This document shows, in pieces, positions 1-8,900 of a DNA stretch of 64,000 nt. The notes below the pieces were generated by a model. The model was given only the letters and a program-made list of their open reading frames with translations, did not search any database and was not told the origin of the DNA. Positions within the stretch are counted from its first letter, which is position 1, and each line of letters begins with the position of its first letter. A program made the position numbers and the translations under genes. Source of the stretch: Mediterraneibacter hominis (GTDB lineage: Bacteria > Bacillota > Clostridia > Lachnospirales > Lachnospiraceae); the NCBI RefSeq assembly GCF_014287475.1, contig NZ_JACOPF010000001.1:620001-684000 (forward strand), read 5' to 3'.

Positions 1-792
1 CTTCTGCAATTTTTTTATCTGTTCATAAATACGGCTGTAAGGCAAAATCGTAATTTTATTTTCTTTTAGTTCTCTTTTTATTTCTTCTGAAAATTTTCTT
101 TCCTCCGCATAAAGCTCGGCTGTATCCAGTCTGATAATCATATAAGACAAAAACAAAGGGAAGTATTCTACATCCTGTCCCCGAAGATTTAAAATCCAGC
201 CAATATCATCCAGACTCGTAAGCACATGCACATCTGTTTTATTTTCCTTCATAACATTTCTTATCTGCTCAAGCTTTTGTGCTGTGCTTTTTCCAGTATA
301 CTTCAGAGGAAGGGAAAAAACACTCTTCTGTGATAAAGCAGGCTGTTCTTTCCACACAGAGGACGCTATATCTATATCATACAGGAGTACTCCGCCTTTT
401 TCTTTTGCAATCTCCTCATATATACATCCTGTATTTACTCCTATTGTCCGGCCATCTACTCCGAGCACACCTCTATCCGGCAGCCTTTCTCTTAGAAATT
501 CTTCCACCGAAGGAACCCTCGGCTCCCCCATGCGGTACAATTCAATTCCGCTGCCCTCAAGCTGTCTGGATGCCTGAAGAAAGTATCTCCCGTCTGTCCA
601 AAGCCCTGCTTCTGTTTTTGCAAAAACGGCTGTACCTGCCGATCCGGTAAATCCGGTCAGGTATTCCCGCAGCTTAAAATGTTCTCCTACATACTCACTC
701 TGATGATAATCCGCAGTTGGGATAATACATATGTCTATCTTAGCAGACTCCATGTATTCTCTTAATCTGCAAATCCTCTCTTTTCGATCCAT
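1..792 (-). CDS. Aminopeptidase P family (M24) protein, N-terminal part, cut by window edge
   Basis: I translated the open frame that starts at ATG 792-790 and runs off the left edge without a stop. A GAGGAGG ribosome binding site lies just upstream. The protein begins MDRKERICRLREYM and contains HQSEYVGEHFKLREYLTGFTGS, then LWTDGRYFLQA. These are hallmarks of the creatinase/aminopeptidase P N-terminal domain that precedes the metal-dependent pita-bread peptidase domain. About 264 residues are visible, so only the regulatory N-terminal domains are present and the metal ligands are off-window. The family removes N-terminal residues in front of proline in cytoplasmic peptides. Family assignment is firm; exact substrate is not known. 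Confidence 0.85.
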   Translation of the reverse strand, partial: MDRKERICRLREYMESAKIDICIIPTADYHQSEYVGEHFKLREYLTGFTGSAGTAVFAKTEAGLWTDGRYFLQASRQLEGSGIELYRMGEPRVPSVEEFLRERLPDRGVLGVDGRTIGVNTGCIYEEIAKEKGGVLLYDIDIASSVWKEQPALSQKSVFSLPLKYTGKSTAQKLEQIRNVMKENKTDVHVLTSLDDIGWILNLRGQDVEYFPLFLSYMIIRLDTAELYAEERKFSEEIKRELKENKITILPYSRIYEQIKKLQK

Positions 793-885
793 AAGATGCC
801 TCCTCTTGACCTGTAACATTATATCACGAAAGCATTTCCAGCACAAATGAATTTCATACAGAATAAAGCTGTAATCGGACAAAGA

Positions 886-931
886 AAAAGGGTAAACCGC
901 ATCCTTTTTCAAAAATGCCATTTACCCTTTT
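886..931 (-). terminator. Intrinsic terminator of the decarboxylase operon
   Basis: Arms AAAAGGGTAAA (886-896) and TTTACCCTTTT (921-931) form an 11 bp stem. Read on the minus strand, the second arm runs into a T-rich tract. It lies 20 bp after the stop of the last operon gene. Confidence 0.75.
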
Positions 932-950
932 CGCTTTTACACATTATTTT

Positions 951-2366
951 CTAAACCGGATAGGAACCATTCTCTGTATCTGCTACTTTTGCGTCTACTT
1001 TTGTCTGCTGCGCTTCTCTGTATTTAAAGAAGTCTACTGCAACCTGCGGGAAAAGCGCATAGGTGAGAACATCCTCATCCTGCTGTATCCACTGTTCACA
1101 CTCTTTACGCAGTGTTTCCAGTTCATTTGGAATTAAGTCTGCCGGACGGCATGTAATTACTTCTGCATCTTCTCCAATTACTTTTTTCTGTATTTCCTCA
1201 TTAAACGGTTTTACTGTGGCACCATATTTGCCAGACAAAATATCCTTCGTCTCTTTTGTAGCCATCTTATACCGTTCGCCCATCAAAACATTAAATACTG
1301 CCTGTGTACCGACAATCTGTGAAGACGGTGTAACAAGCGGAGGCTCTCCTAAATCTTTACGCACACGCGGTACTTCTTCCAGAACATCGTAAAATTTATC
1401 CTCTGCGCCCTGTTCTTTTAACTGTGAGGTCAGGTTGGAGAGCATGCCTCCTGGAACCTGATATAAAAGGGTTTTGATATTAACACCCATATTCTTTGGA
1501 TTTAACAGTCCACTTTCCAGAGCATCATCTCGGATCGGTCTGAAGTAATCTGCAATCTCCGCAAGCAGATTCTGATCCAGGCCTGTGTCATACTCAGTGC
1601 CCTTGAAGGTCTCTACCATCACTTCTGTCGCCGGCTGTGAAGTTCCCAGGGCAAACGGTGACATTGCCGTATCAATGATGTCTGCACCGGCCTCTACTGC
1701 TTTTAAATAAGTCATAGAAGCTACACCGGACGTATAATGTGTATGCATCTCAATCGGAATATCAACAGCCTCTTTCAGCGCTGTCACAAGCTCTGTCGCC
1801 TGATATGGGCAGAGCAGACCTGCCATATCCTTGACACAGATAGAATTTGCGCCCATATCTTCAATTCTTTTTGCCAGCTCCATCCAATACTCTAAGGTAT
1901 ACGCATCTCCCAATGTATAGGACATTGCCACCTGTGCATGTGCCTTCTCTTTATTTGCAGCCGTCACTGCGGTCTGAAGGTTTCTGATGTCATTTAGACA
2001 GTCGAAAATACGGATAATATCAATTCCGTTTGCAACAGATTTCTGTACAAAGTACTCAACCACATCATCTGCATACGGACGGTAACCAAGAATATTCTGT
2101 CCGCGGAAGAGCATCTGCAATTTTGTGTTTTTAAATCCATCTCGGAATTTACGAAGTCTGTCCCACGGATCCTCATGCAGGAAACGAAGAGATGCGTCAA
2201 ATGTCGCTCCTCCCCAGCACTCTACTGCATGAAATCCAACCTTATCCATTTTCTCTACGATTGGTAACATCTGTTCTGTCGTCATTCTGGTTGCAATCAA
2301 TGACTGATGTGCATCACGCAGAATGGTCTCTGTTATTTTAACTGGTTTCTTTTCAATTTCTGCCAT
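951..2366 (-). CDS. oadA: Oxaloacetate decarboxylase alpha / transcarboxylase 5S-type carboxyltransferase
   Basis: 471 residues counted from ATG 2366, chosen over an upstream GTG because GGAGGAAAA sits just before it. The protein has the carboxyltransferase TIM barrel: DAHQS near the start (metal Asp), the CVKDMAG segment with the conserved lysine, and MHTHYTSG with two metal-binding histidines. The family transfers CO2 between oxaloacetate/pyruvate and carboxybiotin. It stops before a biotinyl domain; the biotin carrier is a separate gene two places upstream. In length and domain content it matches the 5S subunit of propionibacterial transcarboxylase as well as a split OadA. It is the last gene of the operon, 17 bp after oadB. 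Substrate could also be pyruvate carboxylase-like; I infer OadA/5S from context. Confidence 0.88.
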   Translation of the reverse strand: MAEIEKKPVKITETILRDAHQSLIATRMTTEQMLPIVEKMDKVGFHAVECWGGATFDASLRFLHEDPWDRLRKFRDGFKNTKLQMLFRGQNILGYRPYADDVVEYFVQKSVANGIDIIRIFDCLNDIRNLQTAVTAANKEKAHAQVAMSYTLGDAYTLEYWMELAKRIEDMGANSICVKDMAGLLCPYQATELVTALKEAVDIPIEMHTHYTSGVASMTYLKAVEAGADIIDTAMSPFALGTSQPATEVMVETFKGTEYDTGLDQNLLAEIADYFRPIRDDALESGLLNPKNMGVNIKTLLYQVPGGMLSNLTSQLKEQGAEDKFYDVLEEVPRVRKDLGEPPLVTPSSQIVGTQAVFNVLMGERYKMATKETKDILSGKYGATVKPFNEEIQKKVIGEDAEVITCRPADLIPNELETLRKECEQWIQQDEDVLTYALFPQVAVDFFKYREAQQTKVDAKVADTENGSYPV

Positions 2367-2383
2367 TTGCTTTTCCTCCACTT

Positions 2384-3535
2384 TTATTTAACGCCAAAGA
2401 TTGCCATAAATGTTCCGGCTGCAACTGCGGTACCGATAACGCCGGCAACATTTGGTCCCATCGCATGCATCAGCAGGAAGTTCGTAGGATCCGCCTCTGC
2501 TCCGACTTTCTGTGAAACTCTGGCTGCCATAGGCACCGCAGATACACCTGCAGAGCCGATCAACGGATTTACCTTTCCTTTAGTAGCCCAACACATCAGC
2601 TTACCGAACAGTACCCCTGCCGCTGTACCAAATGCAAACGCAATCAATCCAAGGATAACGATTTTGATGGTATCCCAATTCAAGAATGCTTCTGCACTTG
2701 TTGTTGCGCCTACAGATGTGCCAAGCAAAATAACTACAATATACATCAGTGCGTTAGATGCTGTCTCTGTAAGCTGTCTTACGACCCCACACTCTCTGAA
2801 CAGGTTACCAAGCATCAGCATACCTACCAGAGGAGCCGTCGTAGGCAGAATCACGCATACAACAATTGTAACAATAATCGGGAACAAAATTCTTTCCAGT
2901 TTGGATACCGGCCTTAACTGTTCCATCTTGATTTGACGTTCTTTCTTTGTCGTCAGAAGTTTCATAATCGGCGGCTGGATAATCGGCACCAGTGACATAT
3001 AAGAGTATGCTGCCACTGCGATTGGCCCTAAAATTGCCGTCTGCTGCAGTTTTCCTGCCAGGAAAATAGAAGTCGGCCCGTCTGCCCCGCCGATGATAGA
3101 AATTGCCGCGGCAGCCTTGTCTGAAAATCCCATCGCCATTGCTCCGAGATATGCTGCGAAAATACCGAACTGAGCTGCTGCACCGAGCAGGAAGCTCTTC
3201 GGATTTGCAATCAAGGGGCCAAAGTCTGTCATTGCTCCGACTCCGAGGAAAATCAGAGATGGGAGAATTGACCATTCATCAAGTACATAAAAATAATAGA
3301 GAAGCCCGCCTGTTCCATTTGCCGCATCTTCGGCATGAAGCATAATATCTGGATAAATATTAACCAGCAGCATACCAAACGCAATCGGAACGAGCAGAAG
3401 CGGTTCAAAACCGTGTCTGATTGCTAAATAGAGAAATATACATGCGACGCCAATCATAATCAGGTTTCCGACCGTAAGGTTCATAAAGGCAGTCTGCTGT
3501 ACAAGATTCCCCAGCGTATTTGAAATATATTCCAT
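2384..3535 (-). CDS. oadB: Na+-pumping decarboxylase beta subunit (OadB/MmdB/GcdB)
   Basis: 383-residue polytopic membrane protein whose sequence is a run of hydrophobic helices with conserved family segments such as GGADGPTSIF and GSAGVSAVPMAARV. In this family the beta subunit decarboxylates carboxybiotin and couples it to Na+ export across the inner membrane. It lies between the biotin carrier and the carboxyltransferase, with an AGGAGG site a few bases before its ATG. Length is usual for the shorter, Clostridia-type subunits. The family call is firm; which decarboxylase (oxaloacetate, methylmalonyl-CoA or glutaconyl-CoA) it serves is inferred from neighbours only. Confidence 0.92.
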   Translation of the reverse strand: MEYISNTLGNLVQQTAFMNLTVGNLIMIGVACIFLYLAIRHGFEPLLLVPIAFGMLLVNIYPDIMLHAEDAANGTGGLLYYFYVLDEWSILPSLIFLGVGAMTDFGPLIANPKSFLLGAAAQFGIFAAYLGAMAMGFSDKAAAAISIIGGADGPTSIFLAGKLQQTAILGPIAVAAYSYMSLVPIIQPPIMKLLTTKKERQIKMEQLRPVSKLERILFPIIVTIVVCVILPTTAPLVGMLMLGNLFRECGVVRQLTETASNALMYIVVILLGTSVGATTSAEAFLNWDTIKIVILGLIAFAFGTAAGVLFGKLMCWATKGKVNPLIGSAGVSAVPMAARVSQKVGAEADPTNFLLMHAMGPNVAGVIGTAVAAGTFMAIFGVK

Positions 3536-3555
3536 TTGTCAAACCTCCTGGTAAA

Positions 3556-3921
3556 CTAGTTTAATGTAGCCAGTACTGCTCCTGCTTCAACGGCGTCGCC
3601 TACTGCTACATCGATACTAGCAACTGTACCCGCTTCCGGGGCTACTACTGGGATTTCCATCTTCATTGCTTCAATGATAACAACAGGATCTCCCGCCTGA
3701 ACGCTCTGTCCTACATTTGCCTCAATTTTAAATACTTTTCCTGCCGCCCCTGCTTTTACCTGGATACTTCCTGTTCCCGCTGCTTTTGGAGCCGGAGCTG
3801 CTTTCGGAGCTGCCTTTGGAGCCGCTGCCGGTGCTGGAGCTGCCGGTGCTGCACCTGCTCCTTTTTCTTCTACTGTCACATCATATACATTTCCGTTTAC
3901 TGTAATTGTATAATTCTTCAT
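3556..3921 (-). CDS. Biotin carboxyl carrier protein of decarboxylase/transcarboxylase
   Basis: 121 residues from ATG 3921, which has GAGGAAATAAAA before it; a longer open frame extends upstream but overlaps oadG out of frame and lacks a site. Residues 1-20 form a short beta segment, residues 21-48 an Ala-Pro-Lys-rich flexible linker, and residues 52-121 a biotinyl domain with the biotinylation motif EAMKMEI (Lys 87). The linker swings carboxybiotin between the carboxyltransferase and the OadB pump. Size and layout match GcdC/MmdC and the 1.3S subunit of transcarboxylase. Confidence 0.93.
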   Translation of the reverse strand: MKNYTITVNGNVYDVTVEEKGAGAAPAAPAPAAAPKAAPKAAPAPKAAGTGSIQVKAGAAGKVFKIEANVGQSVQAGDPVVIIEAMKMEIPVVAPEAGTVASIDVAVGDAVEAGAVLATLN

Positions 3922-3937
3922 TTTTATTTCCTCCTGA

Positions 3938-4702
3938 TTAATTCCATTTATTTGATTTTCTTCTCTTAATTGAACGAACCACAAAACCATCCGTAGAAGT
4001 TCCTTCAGAAGCAGCAACTGCCGCCGCGATAACCGCCGCCAGCTCCTCGTCTCCCAAATCAGTCTCCGCAACAGATTCTTCTGCTGTCTCCGGCACCTTT
4101 GCCGGCTCTGCCTTTGCCTGTTTTTTGAATTTCTTTTCAATTGCAGGGATAAGTTTAAACAGGGAAATAATAAATGAAATAAAAATCAGTACTACGAATA
4201 CGGTTCCCATTCCCAATATTGTATTAAGTCCTGCCTTTTCAAGAATTTCTCCCATTGAATACTCTGCGCTGACAGTCAGGCTTTCCATATTCATTTCTTC
4301 ATCAAATGCAAATTCGATTGTCCCGCTTCTATCCTCAAATTCAGCCGGTGCCGTAAGCTTTACGCCTTCATTTGTAGTCTCCATTTCAAATGCTTCATTT
4401 TGAAGATAGGTGCCACATTCTTCCTGTCCGGCTTTCCATGCCTCAATCATCGTCAGAAAATCAGCCGGCTCCATTTTTATTCCTGATTGGAGCAATGTCA
4501 GATTCAGTTCTAAGTCTGACATGTCTTCAAAGACTTCAAAATCTGTATCTGTCATGTTGCTGAAACTAAACAAAATGGCCTCTGCCTGACTTTCCAGAGT
4601 TGCTTTATCATATTCTGCCGCATCAGAGGACTTGCTGCCACATCCTGTAAATCCAAGGACGAGAATGAGGACAAGTCCTAATAAACTAATTTTTTTCTTC
4701 AC
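3938..4702 (-). CDS. OadG-type gamma/delta subunit with lipoprotein-like extracellular domain
   Basis: 254 residues. The N-terminus is a lipoprotein signal ending LGFTGC. Residues about 25-160 form an acidic extracytoplasmic domain, then one membrane helix (about 165-188, GMGTVFVVLIFISFIISLFK) and a charged cytoplasmic tail that ends in the OadG-like pattern EELAAVIAAAVAAS followed by a basic stretch. OadG-type subunits anchor the soluble carboxyltransferase to OadB. The added lipoprotein domain is larger than in enterobacterial OadG (about 80 residues) but seen in Clostridia. It lies 14 bp after mmdA and 16 bp before the biotin carrier. Confidence 0.8.
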   Translation of the reverse strand: MKKKISLLGLVLILVLGFTGCGSKSSDAAEYDKATLESQAEAILFSFSNMTDTDFEVFEDMSDLELNLTLLQSGIKMEPADFLTMIEAWKAGQEECGTYLQNEAFEMETTNEGVKLTAPAEFEDRSGTIEFAFDEEMNMESLTVSAEYSMGEILEKAGLNTILGMGTVFVVLIFISFIISLFKLIPAIEKKFKKQAKAEPAKVPETAEESVAETDLGDEELAAVIAAAVAASEGTSTDGFVVRSIKRRKSNKWN

Positions 4703-4716
4703 TTCGCCTCACCTCA

Positions 4717-6156
4717 CTAAACCGTTCCGTGTTTTTTATCCGGACGATCCTCTCTTTTTGTGAACAGCATTTCAAATGCTCCGATCACATATTTTCTTGT
4801 ATCCGCCGGCTCGATGATTGCATCTACATACCCTCTTCTTGCCGCAGAAACCGGGCTTGACTGTAGTTCCTTATATTCTGCCGCTTTTTCTTTTAATGTG
4901 TCCGCATCTGCATCCGCATACATAATCTTTGCTGCAAGCGCAGAATCCATCATGCCAATCTCAGATGACGGCCATGCATACACCATATCCGCGCCAATCG
5001 ACTTACTGTTCATGGCTACATATGCACTGCCATATGCTTTTCCCACAATGACATTTACTTTCGGAACAGTCGCATTTGCAAAAGAATACGTCATTCTTGC
5101 GACTGCCCTTGCCATGTTCTTCTCAGATTCAACTGTTGCGGCAAATCCTGCTACATTTGTCAGTGTGAGTACCGGAATAGAGAAAGCATCACAGAAATTC
5201 ACGAAATCAATTGCCTTTTTACAGCCGTCTACTGAAAGAGCACAGTCGAATTCCTCTGCAATATTTCCTTCCTCATTGTACACTTTAGAGCGGTTACCTA
5301 TAGCGCCTACAGTCATTCCATTCAAACGGATGAATCCCGTCACCATATCTTTTGCATACTCTTTCTTTGTTTCAAAGAAAACCTGGCTGTCAGAAAGCAT
5401 GGAAAGCGCGATAGACGCATCCTCCGCAGCATTTGCAATCTCTCCACAGACACGATTCAAATCATCTGTACATTCTGTATAGGAAAGGTCATCCTCGTAA
5501 TTTGCTGGAATCAAGCACACAAGAGAACGAATCTGCCCGAGAATTTCCTCCTCTGTGCCAATGCTGTCTACCAGTCCGGCTGTTTTACTCTGATACTCCG
5601 CACTTGATGTATCGCATTTAGAAATTTCATTTCCTTCCAGTGCATTTGGAGAATTCACAAACAATTTTCCTTCTTTACTCTCCATAAACGTAAAGTCTGT
5701 CAGTCCTGGCACCACTGCAAGACCTCCGCCGCACATACCAAAAATAGCCGTAATCTGTGGTACGACACCAGATGCCATAGACTGTTTGTAATAAAGACTG
5801 CCGAAAGCTTCAAGGGCGTCTGTCGCCTCTTGCAGTCTTAATCCTGCACAGTCAATCAGACCGATAACCGGAGCTCCCATTTTCATTGCCATATCATATA
5901 TATTGGCAATTTTTTTTGCGTGCATTTCGCCAACTGCTCCCTTTAATACAGTGGCATCCTGGCTGTATACATACACAAGATTTCCATCGATGACCCCATA
6001 CCCTGTAATAACACCGTCAGACGGAGTCTCTTTTTCTTGCAGATTGAAATCTGTGCTTCTAGCCGTAACAGCACCGCCGATTTCAACGAAGCTTCCCTCA
6101 TCAAGCATAGCGGCAATTCTTCTGCTTGCTGAGTTTCCTGTTGCATTGTAGCTCAT
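4717..6156 (-). CDS. mmdA: Acyl-CoA carboxyltransferase (methylmalonyl-CoA decarboxylase alpha / 12S type)
   Basis: 479 residues with two crotonase-like halves. Visible motifs include GVIDCAGLRLQE-type segments, the glycine-rich FGMCGGGLAVVPGLTDF in the N-half and GKAYGSAYVAMNSK in the C-half, both typical oxyanion-hole regions of biotin-dependent acyl-CoA carboxyltransferases. It removes or adds the carboxyl group of (methyl)malonyl-CoA through biotin. GGAGGG precedes the ATG. It is the first gene of the operon, behind a sigma70-like promoter. Length is slightly below the usual 510-520 residues. The acyl-CoA substrate (methylmalonyl, malonyl, glutaconyl) is inferred. Confidence 0.85.
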   Translation of the reverse strand: MSYNATGNSASRRIAAMLDEGSFVEIGGAVTARSTDFNLQEKETPSDGVITGYGVIDGNLVYVYSQDATVLKGAVGEMHAKKIANIYDMAMKMGAPVIGLIDCAGLRLQEATDALEAFGSLYYKQSMASGVVPQITAIFGMCGGGLAVVPGLTDFTFMESKEGKLFVNSPNALEGNEISKCDTSSAEYQSKTAGLVDSIGTEEEILGQIRSLVCLIPANYEDDLSYTECTDDLNRVCGEIANAAEDASIALSMLSDSQVFFETKKEYAKDMVTGFIRLNGMTVGAIGNRSKVYNEEGNIAEEFDCALSVDGCKKAIDFVNFCDAFSIPVLTLTNVAGFAATVESEKNMARAVARMTYSFANATVPKVNVIVGKAYGSAYVAMNSKSIGADMVYAWPSSEIGMMDSALAAKIMYADADADTLKEKAAEYKELQSSPVSAARRGYVDAIIEPADTRKYVIGAFEMLFTKREDRPDKKHGTV

Positions 6157-6215
6157 ATTCTAGCCCTCCATATAAATAAATTTGTTTTACATAAACCAAA
6201 ATTTCTGCCTATTTT

Positions 6216-6244
6216 AGTATATACTACTTGTCCTAAAATTTCAA
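6216..6244 (-). promoter_or_regulatory. Sigma70-type promoter of the decarboxylase operon
   Basis: Minus-strand TTGAAA (6244-6239), 17 bp spacer, TATACT (6221-6216), about 60 bp before the mmdA start codon. Confidence 0.6.
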
Positions 6245-6320
6245 TTCATAAATATCCAAAATGACATTTTTTTCACATAGTGAAATATAAAGTTAATTGA
6301 CGAAAGAATGGTACGCAAAA

Positions 6321-6625
6321 AGAGAAGGCAGTGCAACGCAGGTCAGGGCTCCACTGTGGTAAATCCGATTGAATGTTTGTAACAGTGTAGAAGCATATCG
6401 TCCATTGGAACTCCGTGCTTCCCACTTAACAAACAGAACAATCTGTATCTACCAAGCTCCGCTTAAAATTCTCTGCTTATGCACTGCCTTCTCTTTCTGC
6501 TTACGTCCTTCCCCAATTAAATTCACAATTTCAGACAGAACAGAACCGGCTTCACGTTGTTATAGCCCTTCAATTAGAAGTATCTATACTACTTCCGATT
6601 GGAAATGCATAGCAGCGTGAAGCCG
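6321..6625. repeat. Structured intergenic block with two long inverted repeats
   Basis: No gene is visible between leuA and mmdA (6157-6808). A perfect 15 bp inverted repeat, AGAGAAGGCAGTGCA at 6321 and its complement at 6480-6494, encloses about 145 bp with a weaker inner GTTTGT/ACAAAC pairing. A second repeat, CGGCTTCACG at 6547 and CGTGAAGCCG at 6616-6625, encloses partly complementary CAATTAGAAGTA/TACTTCCGATTG and is followed on the plus strand by six T residues. This could be a small RNA, a decayed miniature mobile element or a terminator array; I cannot decide. Confidence 0.55.
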
Positions 6626-6715
6626 ATTTTTTCCGTTACTAATTATAAACTTAAGCTGGCGAAAGTGTAAGCTCAATTCCGCATACGCTCTATTTCGCTA
6701 TCGGCAGTAGCCGAA

Positions 6716-6779
6716 TGAAAAGAAGCATAAAGTCCCCTGCTTACATGCAAGCATGACGCAGGGCCCTTCTGTTCTTTTC
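6716..6779 (-). terminator. Hairpin downstream of leuA, likely terminator
   Basis: GAAAAGAAG (6716-) pairs with the CTTCTGTTCTTTTC arm ending at 6779, enclosing CCCTGC/GCAGGG and a CATGC/GCATG tip. It lies 30 bp after the leuA stop; minus-strand transcripts end in CTTCTTTTC. Confidence 0.5.
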
Positions 6780-6808
6780 GCACTGCTTGTTGCTTCGTTA
6801 AATTTATA

Positions 6809-8800
6809 TTAAGCTTTTCTGTTTCTAAACTGTACTGGTGTGATATTATACATTTTTTTGAATATGCGGTTAAAGTGTTCTACATTCTGATAACCCACTG
6901 ATTCTGCAATGCTTTCTACGGTGGCGTTGCTGCTCCTGAGCAGTGCCCTTGCCTTTTTCATTCTTACTTTTTTAAGTATATCTCCGAAAGTCATGCCCGA
7001 CTTTTCTTTGATATATTTAGAAAGATATGGCTTAGAGAGATAAAATTTCTCAGACAAATCATCTAAGGTCACTTCTTTATAATTCGCATAAATATAATTT
7101 GTAATCTCCAGAAGCCGTTCATCTTTGCAGGAATCTAAATTAGCGATTTCTTCTATTTTGTTGACTGCTACAACCAGCGCCTCTACAGATGCCTTAATAA
7201 TATCGGCATCTATGCCGACACCCCAGTATTTCCTTTTATTGCAGATAACGCCTACATAGGCAACCGCCCGGGAAGATGAGCCTTTTGTCAGAGAATGTTC
7301 CTCATAAAAGGCCAGTTCATAGCTGACGTCAAAATAATGTTTGATCGCATTGCTGACTGCATCCAGACGTCCATTTCCCACCCCTGTAATCAGCCGGTTA
7401 TTTCCCTTATGATGAATCGTCGCCTCTGCCACAATTCCATCTTCCTGTTTAAAATGACACGCATCTACTGTAAAAATACTCTTTGCATTGATATAATGGT
7501 CTTCGAAAATATGATATACCCAGTCTGGCGTCAATTCCTTATGTGCTTTGTCCGATACATCCTTTACGAGGTATCCCACTTCCTCCTTCATCTTTTCTGG
7601 AAGACTGATTCCAAAGCTTTGTTTTAATATATAATTGATACCGCCCTTTCCTGACTGACTGTTAATCCGAATTACGTCCGAATCATATCTTCTGCCCACA
7701 TCCTGGGGATCAATCGGCAGATATGGAACCGTCCATGTCTCACAGTTCTTTTCTTCCCGCCATGCCATTCCTTTGGCGATTGCGTCCTGGTGGGAACCGG
7801 AAAATGCGGTAAATACCAATTCTCCTGCATAAGGCTGGCGTGGTGATACCTTCATTCTGGTAACGCGCTCATAGACTTCACATATATCACTCATATCTGA
7901 AAAATCCAGTCCCGGATCTACTCCCTGGGAAAACATATTCATAGCCAGTGTAATAATATCCACATTTCCTGTTCTCTCCCCATTTCCAAAGAGTGTCCCC
8001 TCAATACGATCCGCCCCCGCGAGGATTCCAAGCTCCGCATCGCTAATTCCTGAACCTCTGTCATTGTGCGGGTGCAGAGAAAGAAGCACATTTTCCCTGT
8101 AGAGAAGATGCTTATGGAAAAATTCTACCTGGCTTGCAAACACATGAGGCATTGCGTTCTCTACAGTTGTAGGAAGATTAATGATTGCCTTGTTTTTCTT
8201 TGTAGGCTTCCATACCTTTAAAACTGCATTGCACACTTCCAATGCATAATCTACTTCCGTTCCCTGAAAACTTTCCGGACTATATTCAAATGTAAAATTT
8301 CCATCTGTTTCTTGTGCCAGCTTTTTTAAAAGTTTCGCGCCGTCCACTGCAATCTTTTTGATCTGCTCTTTGTCTTTTTTAAATACTTGCTCTCTCTGTG
8401 CCACAGAAGTAGAATTGTATACATGTATTACAGCGTGTGGCGCTCCTTTTACTGCCTCAAATGTTCTTCTTATAATATGTTCCCTCGCCTGTGTAAGTAC
8501 TTGAATTGTAACGTCATCCGGAATCATATTTTGTTCTATCAGTGCACGTAAAAATTGATATTCTGTCTCTGAAGCCGCGGGGAATCCTACCTCTATCGAC
8601 TTAAAGCCTACATCTACAAGAAGCTGGAAAAATTCCAATTTTTCCTCCAGGCTCATAGGTTCAATTAACGCCTGATTCCCGTCTCTTAAATCCACGCTGC
8701 ACCACATAGGCGGCTTTTCTATATAATCTTTTTTTACCCAGTCATAACATTCCTCTGGAGGCATGAAATAGGTTCTCTCATATTTCGCACAATTTTTCAT
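6809..8800 (-). CDS. leuA: 2-isopropylmalate synthase fused to a C-terminal AraC-type HTH domain
   Basis: 663 residues. Residues 1-400 are a LeuA catalytic barrel of the longer LeuA2 type: SVDLRDGNQ (35-43, catalytic Arg and metal Asp), HPHND (243-247, metal His pair), NGERTGN. Residues about 430-550 resemble the regulatory dimer domain (GSSSRAVAYVGV near the end). Residues 560-663 are an unmistakable AraC/XylS double helix-turn-helix: LDDLSEKFYLSKPYLSKYIK and ESVGYQNVEHFNRIFKKMY, ending TPVQFRN. LeuA condenses acetyl-CoA with 2-oxoisovalerate in leucine synthesis; it normally ends after the leucine-binding domain. No frame break separates the parts. An 11 bp dyad TACCAGTGGTA lies at 8877-8887, about 80 bp before the start, and could be an operator. 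Confidence 0.92.
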   Translation of the reverse strand: MKNCAKYERTYFMPPEECYDWVKKDYIEKPPMWCSVDLRDGNQALIEPMSLEEKLEFFQLLVDVGFKSIEVGFPAASETEYQFLRALIEQNMIPDDVTIQVLTQAREHIIRRTFEAVKGAPHAVIHVYNSTSVAQREQVFKKDKEQIKKIAVDGAKLLKKLAQETDGNFTFEYSPESFQGTEVDYALEVCNAVLKVWKPTKKNKAIINLPTTVENAMPHVFASQVEFFHKHLLYRENVLLSLHPHNDRGSGISDAELGILAGADRIEGTLFGNGERTGNVDIITLAMNMFSQGVDPGLDFSDMSDICEVYERVTRMKVSPRQPYAGELVFTAFSGSHQDAIAKGMAWREEKNCETWTVPYLPIDPQDVGRRYDSDVIRINSQSGKGGINYILKQSFGISLPEKMKEEVGYLVKDVSDKAHKELTPDWVYHIFEDHYINAKSIFTVDACHFKQEDGIVAEATIHHKGNNRLITGVGNGRLDAVSNAIKHYFDVSYELAFYEEHSLTKGSSSRAVAYVGVICNKRKYWGVGIDADIIKASVEALVVAVNKIEEIANLDSCKDERLLEITNYIYANYKEVTLDDLSEKFYLSKPYLSKYIKEKSGMTFGDILKKVRMKKARALLRSSNATVESIAESVGYQNVEHFNRIFKKMYNITPVQFRNRKA

Positions 8801-8900
8801 TTTCTTTCTCCTTATATTTTATCAATTTGGTTGTCTTTTTTTATCTTACCCTATACTATCACAGCGCCTCCATATATACCAGTGGTAAAATTAATCATTT

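Noticed and set aside
2307-2936. 209-codon plus-strand open frame
   Set aside because: It is antisense to the conserved oadB/oadA genes, has no ribosome site and an unlikely Ile/Thr/Pro-rich composition.
3922-4140. N-terminal extension of the biotin carrier to 194 residues
   Set aside because: The extension is a basic, Arg/Gln/Leu-rich shadow of the oadG C-terminus; a good ribosome site precedes the inner ATG 3921.
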